Source: Psilocybe azurescens (taxonomy: Eukaryota; Basidiomycota; Agaricomycetes; Agaricales; Agrocybaceae). Taken from it: DNA of 64,000 nt. Made by a program: the position numbers and the translations under genes. Numbering within the stretch: position 1 is the stretch's first letter; each line of letters begins with the position of its first letter. The stretch lies in the NCBI GenBank assembly GCA_023853785.1, contig JAJIRX010000496.1, positions 186,001-250,000 of the forward strand, read 5' to 3'. Below the pieces are notes generated by a model. That model had not been told where the DNA came from. It saw only the letters and a program-made list of their open reading frames with translations, and did not search any database. Below, piece by piece: positions 35,751 to 47,137 of this stretch.

Positions 35751-36359
35751 CAGTACTAGAGGTAACTTGCCTCATGATATGGGCACCTGCTGTTCCATAA
35801 GGTCCTAAACCAATAGCAACTGTGCTTGGGAACCTTGGTAGAGTTTCCTAGGAAATATACCCCTAAGCAATCTAGTCCCAACATGCCTTAGCCGTGAGCC
35901 ATCTGATAAAATAAGTTGGGTGATCACTACCCAAGGAGGCACTGCTGCATGGACAACAATGTTATCTTCAAATAAGCACCATAGCCCAGGCAAACTAGTA
36001 CTTTCCACTATTATAATTGGTGCAGCAAAGGCTAGGCAGAACGCAGCCCATTTCCTTCCTTTTGTCTTAGTCTCTTTCAATTATCACAAGCTAAAGTATC
36101 TATTTAGTCTATAAAAAAGCCCTGTATCTTAGAATAGGAACCAAGTAATCTACACCCCAGATTTGATATCAGAATTTACTCTGAATAAGAATTCCAGTGT
36201 TAATACTTCGAGGACTAGTGATTTGTGTGATAAGAGATTGAACACTACCGTTCACCTTAAGTAATTAGGTGCTATCTGGTTTCATGAGCAATCACCATTG
36301 TTATATTCAACGTCAGGTCTATTAGACTTGATAAGCAGGCTTTTATAAGTCATCTGTGG

Positions 36360-36591
36360 ACTGCCCTGGGGATTGTTAAGTACGGGTTGGAACTCTATAT
36401 GGCTAGTGATTGCTCATAGTAACTAGAGATGACTGTCAGAGAACTCTGACTGTTCAGGACGTTGCCTATAGTAAGACTGCCCTGAGGATTGTTAAGTACA
36501 GGTGGGAACCCTATAAAGGCTAGTGATTGCTCATAGTAACTAGGGACAACTGTCGGGAAATCTGACTGTTTAGGACGTTGCCTATAGTAAA
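36360..36591 (+). repeat. Two tandem 116-bp units
   Basis: Units 36360-36475 and 36476-36591 both start ACTGCCCTG and end CCTATAGTAA. Both contain CTAGTGATTGCTCATAGTAA and GGACGTTGCC. Differences are scattered transitions. Confidence 0.85.
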
Positions 36592-37690
36592 CTAAGGACT
36601 GTGGACTAGGGTGCCCAGTTGCTTATAGGAACTAAGGATCTACTACATGTCAATATGGGTGATTGCTTATAGTGTTTGATAGTTTGAGTTTGGGTTTTAT
36701 AAAGAGATCTGTTAAGTGTCCCATGTACACTTGCCCCCAAAAGTGATCCCCTAGATATTGGTGATCACCCTCACATTGAGAGATCGCCCTTGCTATTTCA
36801 GTGCCTTGTGTGTATTCGCCTGTCTAAAAGAGTTCTCTAGCTACCAGTGATCACCCATGTACTCTGCTAAACTAGTTATTGTAATAAGCCTTAAAGCTTA
36901 CCCTCCCAGATTGAACTGATCAATATAAATATTTGATTGGGTGTTGTGTATTGGGCAATTACAAAGGCACCCCACACTAAACATCTCACTGCTATCAACC
37001 AGTCTACATCAGTCCAGTCCAGTTTTTGCAGTTCTTGAACTGCAAGAGACCAGTCTCGGTCTTGGTCCAGCCTTGCCTCTCAGAGAGCAAAAAGACTGGA
37101 CCAGACTGGACTTTCAAGCACTACTAAGATGTTGTACTTTGAGAACACCGAGCAATGGTTTTGATCCCACTTAGAACAATAAAGCTGCATAGGGTCATGA
37201 TGGAGAATGCTGGTAGACCATTTGTCCAGCATATCTATAAGTCAGGATTGGGAACAACAAGGAGACTGTAAACATGGCAGTCACTGTTGTGCTCAATGTC
37301 AAAATCACCAATGTGCTGGATCAATGTAAAGCTTGCCCTAAAATCTGCCACTGGAAGCCCATGCTAATGGTTGTTACACTTGTATACACAGACTTTCCTT
37401 GCAATGGACACTATAATGTTTTTGACAAGCCAGAATTGTTTTGAGCCAAAATTGGACAAGAAAAGTATCAAAAATAAGCAACTAGCAATGAATTCAATCT
37501 CAAGACCTCTTTCCCTCAGTGATCAGTCTTCCCAGGACCAGTCAACCATGCCACACTTATTTACATTATATACATAGACTATACCAACTGTTGTATAAAA
37601 GTCATAAATTACATGCAGTACAAAACCCTCGACTTTTATATGCAACCCTAGTAGAAATTGTTCTTATTGCTATCACTACTTGCAAGCAGG

Positions 37691-38283
37691 TTAGAGCTTA
37701 GTTGCTGACTCACAAATTTATAAAGGGAACTCATGCCTATCAGTCTATTGCAGTTCTTTCAAACACTATATGGACCAATTTGGTGTTGAAGGCACCACCA
37801 CAAGATCATCTTGACAATTTTGAGTCTTTCTTCTATGTGCTAGCATGGATATGCATCAAATACAATGGGCCTGAAAATCCCATAGTGGTTCCAAACCTTG
37901 AACTATGAGAGCATCATGCTGCTGAAATCAGTTCAATGGCCAAGCAGCATTATCTTAACAGCCCCTTGACAATATTGAAGCTATACTTCAAGAATGATGA
38001 GATCTCCCAAAACCTTATCAAAGCACTTGCACAGCTGTACAAGGGACACATGGAGAGGAAATTTAATCTTGCAGAAAAGATAATGGAATTCCCCAATCTT
38101 ATAGCAGTGGATAACTTGGAAAATGCATCTTCAGGACAGGACCATGACAAATTTTTAGCCATCATCAAAGATGCCATGAACACACTGGAGAAGCAGCCCT
38201 CTGAAGAGATATACCCAGCAAGTACCAGTGACAGACTTCCAATTGAAGGGCCCAATGACAAAACTGCCAATGGTCTCAGCTAG
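37691..38283 (+). pseudogene. FunK1 kinase C-terminal fragment (left arm)
   Basis: Encodes the C-lobe end of a FunK1-type kinase: GTHAYQSIAVL, FESFFYVLAWICIKYNGPENP, with one stop (TGA near 37907), then MAKQHYLNSPLTILKLYF to a stop at 38281. The catalytic half is missing, so the fragment cannot be active. Duplicate of 38903-39518. Confidence 0.8.
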
Positions 38284-39518
38284 ATATGTACTATTGTAAT
38301 ATTCTGTGCCAATTTTGTGTTATGCAGTAGCTCAGAGTCCAGGTCTGGTCCCAGGCTAAATACAGAAAAAATTGGAAATTTACAACCCATGTATACCACT
38401 CAAATTGTGTCCAATTTGGCTGTTTCTAGGCTCATTTTGATTGGAATTTTGTCTAGATTTTTTACACCCAGGACCAGGACCGGGTTGGCACTCATTCTCA
38501 CCCCACCCTGGGGCCAAATACACAAAATTGGATCATTGCAACCAGTATATCTCCCTCAAATCCTGTCCAATTTGCATGATTCTGGACTCATTTAAATCAC
38601 ATTTACAGTCCAGCTCTTTCCCAGTTGCTCACCCATAATTTATTATGGTGTGTGCACCAATGCTGTCAATTCATTGCAAAATTAAGGCTTTACCAGTTTC
38701 CTGTAGACACCCTGGGACCACAGAATGTGTGCCAGACAGCCTGCAAAAATTCCAGGGTATGAGCCATTGATTAGAGTTACTGTACCATATGATATGATAC
38801 AGTGTAGGTTGCCCAAAATGGAAGGGAAACATTCACTGATTCAGAGGAACCACTGAACCCATATGAAATGCTACACTGTAACTGTGCTTTCTATCATATC
38901 ATATATTACAATAGTACATATCTAGCTGAGACCATTGGCAGTTTTGTCATTGGGCCCTTCAATTGGAAGTCTGTCACTGGTACTTGCTGGGTATATCTCT
39001 TCAGAGGGCTGCTTCTCCAGTGTGTTCATGGCATCTTTGATGATGGCTAAAAATTTGTCATGGTCCTGTCCTGAAGATGCATTTTCCAAGTTATCCACTG
39101 CTATAAGATTGGGGAATTCCATTATCTTTTCTGCAAGATTAAATTTCCTCTCCATGTGTCCCTTGTACAGCTGTGCAAGTGCTTTGATAAGGTTTTGGGA
39201 GATCTCATCATTCTTGAAGTATAGCTTCAATATTGTCAAGGGGCTGTTAAGATAATGCTGCTTGGCCATTGAACTGATTTCAGCAGCATGATGCTCTCAT
39301 AGTTCAAGGTTTGGAACCACTATGGGATTTTCAGGCCCATTGTATTTGATGCATATCCATGCTAGCACATAGAAGAAAGACTCAAAATTGTCAAGATGAT
39401 CTTGTGGTGGTGCCTTCAACACCAAATTGGTCCATATAGTGCTTGAAAGAACTGCAATAGACTGATAGGCATGAGTTCCCTTTATAAATTTGTGAGTCAG
39501 CAACTATGTAAGCTCTAG
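37691..39518. repeat. Inverted duplication of a FunK1 fragment
   Basis: Arms 37691-38303 (plus) and 38903-39518 (minus), 613 and 616 bp, around a spacer of about 600 bp. By eye the arms differ only by a handful of positions: A versus G in CAAACACT/CAAGCACT, and four bases (CATA-like) extra in the right arm near 39505. The right arm is part of the longer FunK1 pseudogene that continues to 41.3 kb, so the left arm is the derived copy. The spacer holds no gene. Confidence 0.92.
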
Positions 39519-41260
39519 AAATCCCAATGGAGACTGCATACTGTACAAAATTGATGACCAGAGAGATTTGATTCACAATCCACTTTGATGGCTATATCAA
39601 GGTCAATCAGAACACTGTGGTTCCCCATTTTTGTGTCATCCTTGCCCAGAAGAATATTTTGGATGCTGATGTTGCGGTGTAGAATCTTGCCTTTCAGCAA
39701 GATATTCTTGTGTTCTGTTTAAATTAAGTTTCAACACCTAAATTGAAAAGAAAAAGATTATCACTCACTGGCAATTGGATCATGAAAATGCATGCAATAG
39801 CTGCAGTTTATTTTGAAAATGTTTGATGGGTTGACCATAAGCCTCAAGAATTTGACAAAAGATATGATCATGGCCATAGGGGTGTGCCTCAGTATATAAA
39901 TCATTTACAATGTGTTTTCTGAACTGAGGGGTGTGATAGTCAATGTCATCTTTATAGGCAATCGTTTGACCAATACCGGACATGTCTTTGACCTCTTGCA
40001 AAAGTGCCGATTCATTTTATTATTTAACAGACCTCCAGGAATCCTTAATCAGGACTGCAACCCAAAGATTCTGCAGTTTTGAGGAGTCAATTTGCAGATC
40101 ATTCCAGAAAACTGTTCCTCAGCCAATTACTGTTCTGTGAACAAAGGGGCACCCATAACCTGGTATGATTCATGTGGTTTGTGCATTGATTGAAGCTGCT
40201 GAGAATTGATATCATCCCTAGGCTTTAGGACCATGATTGTGGGCATAGCCCCAACTGCCTCCCATCTGACTTGAGGATCAAAGTGGAGGTTTCCAGGTCT
40301 CTTGTAATAGAGTATATCCCTAAGATAATTTGGACAAATATTGTGGGATTGGTGTGGTAGTTGAGACTGGAGTCAAGCTGAAGCATACCAGATTGATCAT
40401 AAACAAGGAGGTGTGTATGAGCTTCTGTGAAGACAATGCTGGGAATGTAGCAGCAATGTGGTTGTTGTATAAAAATTTATCTGTGCCATGAGAGTGAGTC
40501 AGCAGAGAGAGGGGGCAGGTGAGTACAGAATGCAGTGTACCTAGCATATATTCCAACCTGGTTCACAACATTGTCCACCTTGAATGTCTTCTCTGTCTTC
40601 ACTTCTAGAGGAGCAAGGCAGTGAGCATAGTCAGCTTGCACTGGAATTTCCTTGGTCAAGCAGAAGTTCAATCTGCTGCCCATAATAGCCAGATATGGTG
40701 ACATCTTGTTGATGACCTCCTTTTTGTCCATTTGCTTGTTGTTGGAAATAAGAACACAGTCTTCAACATGCTTCTTATGTTTATTGTGAGTATTGTATAT
40801 CCTGCACCTAACTGGGTTTCCCTTGTCAAAATAGAAGAAAATTGCCTCAATAATGTTCTTCAAAGGTTTATAAAGTATGTTTTCTTGAGTCAACTTGCTG
40901 GCTTTCACCTTCATCCACACCCATCATTTGGACCATTGGTTGTACAGCTTACACCCAGTAAGAAAGTTGTTTATTAGAAGTGTGCTGTATGAATGATAGA
41001 CACATGTTATGAGAGCTAGTGTGCATACAACACTGCCAGAAAGCTCTGCAACCATTGCTGATTGCATAGCATCTACTGTAAAAGGAGGCTGCTGTGTGTG
41101 TGTAGAGCCTTTATCAGCATACAGGACCTGGAACAGACAGAGATGGGGGTACTGGAATAAAATAGAATTAATGATTCTGTTTCAAATGCAGGATTTAACT
41201 GAGAAATGTGATTGGCTCTTGAGTTTGAAGTTGCAGCTTTTGTAAATTGATTCTTCATGA
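38903..41260 (-). pseudogene. FunK1-type protein kinase pseudogene
   Basis: FunK1 kinases are a family expanded in Agaricomycetes. Reading down from 41.0 kb: SPYLAIMGSRLNFCLTKEIP and PLEVKTEKTFKVDNVVNQVGIYAR (40477-40750 region) form the usual N-terminal part. ILHRNISIQNILLGKDD at about 39640-39695 is the catalytic loop with the essential HRD aspartate changed to N. LIDLDIAIKVD follows as the DFG-like strand. The C-lobe end lies in the inverted arm. Frames are broken by stops and indels, and CpG is almost absent. A partial relative is at 61833-63260. Confidence 0.82.
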
Positions 41261-42674
41261 TGAGTGGGTCATGAGTAGAGGTTTTTCAAGAATGAGTAGG
41301 AAAACATATCTCCTACGTATTTCCAGAGGCAAAGTTCAGTCCAGTTGAAAATCAACTAGGTCTGAGTCTCTCCTAGGCAGACTTTGATGTGCCCCACTGA
41401 ACACTATTCACTCAGCACTTTTTTTTCAACACATTGAACTATGTAGTGTGTGATTTGATATATAAACCAACAACCAAAGCACAAACCAGGGAGGAATGGT
41501 CTAGGCTGGATAAGATGACTCTCTCCCTGTTAAGGTAAAGTGAGGGCTGGCTTTTCCACTAGGTTATGAAGGGGTATGTGGTCTGAGAAGTGCAGGATCA
41601 TCTGAAGGAGAAGAACTGGATGAGGGGGTATAAAATTCCTTTGAGTGTTTACTGGGGAAGGATACCCAACTCGGTTGGGGTAGAACAGTGTGAATAAAGA
41701 GTGTTGACTGTGGAGGAATAAAATGGCTGGATAATCAGATGGATAGATACAGGGGCAGGAGTGAGAATGTAGTCTTGATCCTAAATTGTTTCAGCCAAAT
41801 CTGCAGTTTCTACAAAGCCAGAAATAGGGCTTGGTGAATGAGGATGACTAGAGTAATCAAAGATGATGACATAAGCAATATTCTTGAACCACAAAGTCAA
41901 ACAGAGCAGTGAGGCCAATGAAGAATGACTAGGGCAATGGACAAAGATGACAACAAGACCAATGTTCCCAAATAAAATATTCCTGAATGAAGGAAGCAAT
42001 GGGGAGTTGAGGATCTGAGTGTAGAGGAAGAATGAAGGGTTCAGAGAAAGATGGGATCAAAGTGAACTTGGATAAAATCCTCTGGGATGTGAGAGTGTGA
42101 ATGGAGGGTTGTCTGGTCTAACCCTTGAAGGATGTCTTAAATAACTGGAATAACTGTTGATTTTTGTGCTGAATACTGATGATAACTTCTTGAGTGCATA
42201 CTGGAGTGCTGATACTGAGTGTTGATAACTTTGAAAACTTTGCTGTGAAGAAAGTTGGGGCTTGTAACTTCCTTGCATTCCAAGTGATACTACCACATGG
42301 TTTATATACTAGAGAACATAGAAAAATATTTAAAAGAGGTCAAGCATCCAAACTATACTAATCATTCTGTAGAAAAACACCCAGTAGTCCAATCTGCCAA
42401 CTACATACACTAGAATGAAGGCTGACAGAGTTTAGGAGTAAAAAATAGAAGAATGAGTAAGTAAACAATATAGGATGAGTAAGAAGTATAAACAGGATTA
42501 TCAAAAGCAAAGTGGGATGAGTAAGAAAGAAGCAAAGCTGAGTAAATACAATAAGCAGAAATGACAAAAGAAGAAAGGATCAATCATATAAAAGTGTCAG
42601 ACAATAGAAAACAAGCCAAAATAACAAACAAGTACCATGTCAATGAATAGAACCAGTCTATTCATGGCACAGCT
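41261..42674. other. AT-rich repeat-like DNA without a recognised gene
   Basis: The first part (41261-41330) still resembles the 5' flank of the FunK1 copy at 63.2 kb. The rest has short minus-strand frames (for example 42296-42057) and GAGTAAGAA-type runs at 42430-42560, but no domain or clear element ends. Confidence 0.5.
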
Positions 42675-43057
42675 TGTCAGGGTTTCCTTTATTTACTCTT
42701 ATTTTTATCACATAATTATCTTTTATCTTTTATCTTATCGTTTATCTTTCTTGATATCTTAATCATTCCAGAAGTTTCTACTGTCACTTTTCTTTATTAT
42801 TCATTATGGTCTTTTGTATTACTCATCATTATGGAATCTTGCTTAGTCAGTTACCTCTGGAGTAGTATAAATACTGCATGTTTTGTAGGTAGATCCCCAG
42901 CTTCAATCTCTTAAGATTTCCACTATCATTGGTGTGAACCTTCAGATCATTGATTCCTCATAAGTCTATCCTCTGCTCTCTTCTCATCCTCTGCTTTTAC
43001 TCTTTTGCTTGTCTTTGTTAGTGGCCTTGTCACACTGATTTTAGTGTTGCCCTGACA
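42675..43057 (+). repeat. LTR-like sequence
   Basis: 383 bp bounded by TGTCAGGG and CCCTGACA, with a TATAAATA box at about 42867 and pyrimidine-rich flanks, the look of a solo LTR. The 5-bp flanks CAGCT and GAAGA differ, so it may be one LTR of a truncated element. Family not assigned. Confidence 0.45.
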
Positions 43058-43507
43058 GAAGATTGAAGCTTCCTTTGACAACTCTGCCACCATCCATCAC
43101 CAACTATTCATCATCCACCATCTTATATTCCTTTTCCACTTTCACCGATATTCTTTCATCTATCAACCACTTTTATTCACCACCCCATTTCATATTCCCC
43201 ACTCTCCAATCACTTATTCCACTCTCCAGTGTGTGCTGTGTGTGAACTTAGCAGATAGAGATACCAACTGTTGGGGCATTTCCTTCCTGAGAGGATTTGC
43301 TTTTAGTCCACCAGAAAAATACCAGGTAGTCAGTCCTGTGATTCTGGGATTAAAGCCTAGGCAAGAAGGGACAACTGGGTATCCAGTAGTTTAAATCTTT
43401 TTAGATACTTAGTTTAGTTTCAAGGGCACCTTTTGTAGATAGCTTTCTCCCACACATCTGGAAGAGCCTTTACCATGGATTTACCCAACACTACCTCACT
43501 GCCACTA

Positions 43508-45103
43508 CAGTAGCTCAAAAAACTGTCCCAATATTTGGCACTTTCTCACTAATTGTTTAATAACTTGGGAAATAAATTATGTAAAAGTCTGAAAATATTA
43601 TATGTTATAGTTTAACATGTGACTAACATATTTCTCACCAAGGTCACATGATTTTAACAAAAACTGATTAAGTAATGGAATTTACAAAATAATAGAGCAT
43701 TGGGACAGTTTTTTGACTCTCTATCTAGTACTTAGTATGGCCTCCTTTTGCCTTGATAACAGCCTCCATTCTCCTTGGCATGCTTTCTATAAGCCTTTGG
43801 CATGTTTCTGAAAGTATTTCAGTCCATTCCTTTGCCAATCTCTCCCACAATTCAAATGCTCCTTTGGGTGGTGTCTCATAGGTGTTCATTTGCCTTTTGA
43901 GGTAAACCCAAAGGTGTTCAATGGGGTTGAGATCAGGGGATTGGGGTGGCCACTCCATAACTTCAACATCATTGGCCAAAAACCATTCTTGAGCTTTTTG
44001 GAGGTGTGTTTGGGGTCATTATCCTGCTGAAAATCATTTTCCCTCTGCCATCTCCAAGTTGTCAAAGCTTTCATCCACCCCATGCTCCAAAATTTCACAG
44101 TATTGGTCTGCATTCATCTTCCCCTCAACCTCAGTGAGTGTTCCAACACCATTCCACCCCATACAACCCCATACCATGAGATTGTTGCCCCTCCATGCTT
44201 GACAGTTGGTGATGTTGTTCTATCTGAGATTGCTTCACCCTTGGGTTTCCATGTATAGACCCTTCCATCTGAGCCAATCCTGTTGATTTTTGTTTCATCT
44301 GACCAGAGTACTCTTTTCCAATCCTCCACAGTCCAGCCAACATGATTCTGGGCAAATTTTAGGCATTTTTGACAGTGGATAGCCTTGAGGAGGGCCGTTT
44401 TGATTTAACAACAGAGCGGAAGTTGTTTTCTTTGAGGCATTTCTGACTGTTTGGGCACAAACAGGAGAGGGAATAGCATCATTGATGAAGTGTGTTGCCT
44501 GGACAGCATTGTCCAGCTTTCCATATTTTGATTTGACGAAAAAGGACCTGTTTATCCTTGGGAGTAAGTTTAGAGGGATGTCCACCTTTGTTGTTTTGGG
44601 GTTTTCTTTGTTGGCATCCACTTCCCTCTTGATTCTTCCAACAGTAGACTTTCCCAAACCAGTTTTAGACTCTATTTGATGAAAGAGTAGCCCTCTTCAA
44701 GAAGATTGAGGGACAGAATTGTACTGAGAAGGTGTTGCAGGCTTCATGATGTGGTGGTTAAAGAGAAAGATGGTTGAACTTGAATTCAACATTGCAAATG
44801 TGTACAAATAGTGTCACATGACCTTGTTTAATTTTCTCACAATTTATACAAAGCAATTTGGCTTTCTACAAGCATGTAAAGCTATTATTTTATAGGGTCA
44901 AAAACTGTCCCAATGTTTTATTATTTTGTAAATCCCATTACTTAATCAGTTTTTGTTAAAATTATGTGACCTTGGTGAGAAATATATTAGTTACATGTTA
45001 AACTATAACATATAATATTTTCAGACTTTTACATAATTTATTTCCCAAGTTATTAAACAATTAGTGAGAAAGTGCCAAACATTGGGACAGTTTTGAGCTA
45101 CTG
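43508..45103 (-). mobile_element. Tc1/mariner transposon with long inverted repeats
   Basis: 1596 bp, flanked by TA (43506-43507 and 45104-45105). Ends CAGTAGCTCAAAA / TTTTGAGCTACTG. The inverted repeats are about 215 bp long. Each contains AAAAACTGTCCCAAT at the outer end and its reverse complement at the inner end. One transposase gene (minus) fills the middle. The element sits within the first bases of a foldback element (see 45105-45835). Confidence 0.92.
43725..44746 (-). pseudogene. Tc1/mariner transposase (frame-broken)
   Basis: From ATG 44746 the N-terminal helix-turn-helix region reads GLGKSTVGRIKREVDANKEN. DDE residues are D in WSDETKINRIGSDGR (about 44290), D in FQQDNDPKHTSKK (about 44010-44030) and E in PPQSPDLNPIEHLW (about 43905-43950); the last two are about 34 residues apart, as in DD34E Tc1 elements. 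Length is normal for the family (about 340 residues). Frame changes near 44690, 44390, 44120 and 43970 disable it. CpG is absent from nearly the whole gene. Confidence 0.88.
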
Positions 45104-45104
45104 T

Positions 45105-45835
45105 ACATATCTATCTTCAAAAGAATTTTGTATTTTTAATTCAGAGAGAATCTTTAAAGGACCTTTGAATATGAATTAGTATTTTAAATACAAAGCTCCT
45201 TTGTTGACTGAATTGTAGTTCAAATATTGAATGGTCTTCAGAATTAATTTATATTTGAAATACAAAGGTACTGTATGGTGCAAAACCTATGAAATATATA
45301 ACTACTAGAATTCTATGTAGTTCAGTACAAAGAAACTTTAAATGTGTGCATTGTGGATTGACCTGTGGTTTATCTACAGTTTTCCTTTGAGTTATGCACC
45401 ACTCATTGCCCACCCTCAAAAATGGGTAGGCCTTGGGATATTATGTCATAAAAATTCAAATTAGCACCTGATGCAGATGACATAATATCCCAAAGTGCCT
45501 ACTATTTTGAGGGTGAGCGCCACCAGGTAATGTGGTGGGCAATGAGTGGGTGCATAACTCAAGGAAAACTGTAGATGAACCACAGGTCAATCTAATGTAC
45601 ACATTTAAAGTTCCTAGCTGAACCATAAAATTTTAATAGTAGTCATATATTTTATAAGTTCTGCAATACAAGGTACCTTTGTATTTCAAATATAAATTAA
45701 TTCTGAAGACCATTCAATATTTGAACTACATTCAGCCAACAAAGGAGCTTTGTATTTAAAATACTAATTCATATTCAAAGGTCCTTAAAGATTCTCTGGA
45801 ATTAAAAATACAAAATTCTTTGAAGATAGATATGT
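45105..45835. mobile_element. Foldback (palindromic) element
   Basis: Arms of about 350 bp are near-perfect inverted copies meeting around 45470: CATATCTATCTTCAAAAGAA on the left pairs with the end at 45815-45835. The left terminus is interrupted: CACTA left of the Tc1 transposon plus CATATCT here reads ACTACATATCT, equal to the right terminus on the other strand. So the Tc1 element jumped into the edge of this one. No coding sequence. Confidence 0.8.
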
Positions 45836-46223
45836 AGTTAAAATATTGGGTGCCAAAGAGGGTGTCCCAAATTTGATATATAGTGGGCTCCATAAACTCA
45901 CTCTGTATTTGAAATTTTAAATATCTTACAAAGTTCCTTTGTAGATTGACATATATGTAAGATTTTATGCTAAATCCAAGATTCCCTCATAAAATATGTT
46001 TTACAATCTTTGAAATAAATCTGTATGTGATATATTTTATGACCTAATTTTACCTCTTCACAGGTCATCCAAATATTGAAACTCCTGATGTGAAGATGCA
46101 AGATGCAAGTCTCAGAGTCTCTCGTGGGACACAGAGTGTGATGTGCCAGCCAATCAGCTTTCAGTTTTGTCTAACCAATCAGAAGATGTTTTTGTCTACC
46201 GTGGGAACCTATTTCATTATAAT
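45836..46223. other. No gene seen
   Basis: AT-rich sequence with scattered short frames; no repeats or ends recognised. Confidence 0.5.
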
Positions 46224-46947
46224 ATGGCCTTGCTGTGAAACAGAAAGGCTCCCCACTGTCTAAAACACCTATGTTATGTAACTTATGTTGGTACATTGTT
46301 TGTTTCTCTTCCGTTTGCCAAATACTTGGACGTTCAAATTCTGGGAAACTCGACAAAATGTTGGTACATTGTTTGTTCCTCTTCTGTTTGCCAAACACTT
46401 GGACATTCAGATTCTGGAAAACTCGAAAAAATGTTGGTATGTTGTTTGTTCCTCTTCCGTTTGCCAAACACTTGGATGTTCAGATTCTGGGAGAACTCAA
46501 TGAAATGTTGGTACACTATTTGTTCTTCTTTGTTTGCCAAATAATTGGATGTTACTCAGGATTCCTACATCTAGTGCTCTACTTCACCATCCCGTCTGTC
46601 GTCATCTTCTGTCATCTCATCTTAACCCTTGGCCCCAGAGGCATGTCTGGAAATACTGTGGAAGGGTGGAAATGCAGGTACGAAGGGCTAATTATTGTCT
46701 TTTATTGTATGTCTAATAACCTGTCTCTATTTAGTGCTGTTGCGACCTCTACTATCCTGCAACCTCTTTCATGTGCCAAATAATTGGATGTTGCTCGCCC
46801 ATCTGTTGTTGTCTTCTGTCGTCTCATCTCAACCCTTGGCCCCAGAGGCATGTCTGGAAATACTGAGAAAGGGTGGAAATGAAGGTATGAAGAGCTAATT
46901 AATGTCTTTTACTGTATGTTTAATAACCCGTTTCTATTCAGTAGCAC
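46224..46947 (-). mobile_element. Inverted copy of the Helitron 3' tail
   Basis: Reverse complement of 14844-15783. It has the same hairpin at the inner end (GGCCTTGCTGTG...), then four 70-bp units, then two of the longer units (the left array has three). It ends without any helicase sequence, so it is a truncated or non-autonomous copy. The inner boundary coincides to the base with that of the left copy. Confidence 0.8.
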
Positions 46948-47137
46948 CATGGTGGAGGTGACATTTAGCTTAAAGCACTATCATATGGCAGCCAACTCTC
47001 AACATGTCGAAGCAAGCGATACTTTCTCTGCAAAAGTGGAAAGTGTCAGTATTTTGAGACCCCCTCCCTGTCCTTCGTAGTCCATTCAAGAATTTGGCTT
47101 CTCCTAAGAAACCACCTCGCACTCCTCAGACCCCGTC

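Larger units (their letters stand above)
32199..37123. mobile_element. 4.9-kb hAT-like element inserted in the CDK8 copy
   Basis: Ends are TAGTGCTTGGAAGTCCAGTC on the left and its near-exact reverse complement (GACTGGACTTTCAAGCACTA) on the right, with many GACTGG/CCAGTC subterminal repeats. The 8-bp flanks CTAGGATG (32191-32198) and CTAAGATG (37124-37131) correspond to a single site in the source CDK8 gene, where the sequence is CTAGGATG on that strand; this proves an insertion with 8-bp duplication as for hAT. I find no transposase. The interior carries other inserted elements (32587-33229, 33690-34457, 34805-35750). An open stretch at 36080-35805 (minus) has PWVVITQLILSDGSRLRHV but no recognised domain. 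Confidence 0.85.
29930..37404 (-). pseudogene. Decayed CDK8 copy, split by a MITE and a hAT-like element
   Basis: Minus-strand copy of the CDK8 gene at 57210-59063, including its 3' flank. Homologous blocks: 29930-30102 (3' flank), 30773-32198 (most of the gene), 37124-37404 (5' end and part of the upstream region). The gaps are MITE B and a 4.9-kb hAT-like element. Nearly every CpG of the source gene is TpG or CpA here: GGCTTCGAATGCGATTGTCC in the gene corresponds to GGCTTGAATGTGATTGTCC. Kinase pieces remain legible ([24 protein letters not shown]). In two spots where the source gene has frame breaks (near 58101 and 58169) this copy keeps the in-frame length. The 3' flank block left of the MITE retains CpG. 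Confidence 0.92.

Noticed and set aside
14815..46947. The inverted arrays at 14.8-15.8 and 46.2-46.9 kb as terminal repeats of one 32-kb mobile element carrying host genes (a giant cargo transposon).
   Set aside because: The arrays match the tail of the adjacent Helitron, agree exactly at their inner (not outer) ends, and no transposase or tyrosine recombinase unites the interior, which is a mosaic of unrelated insertions.
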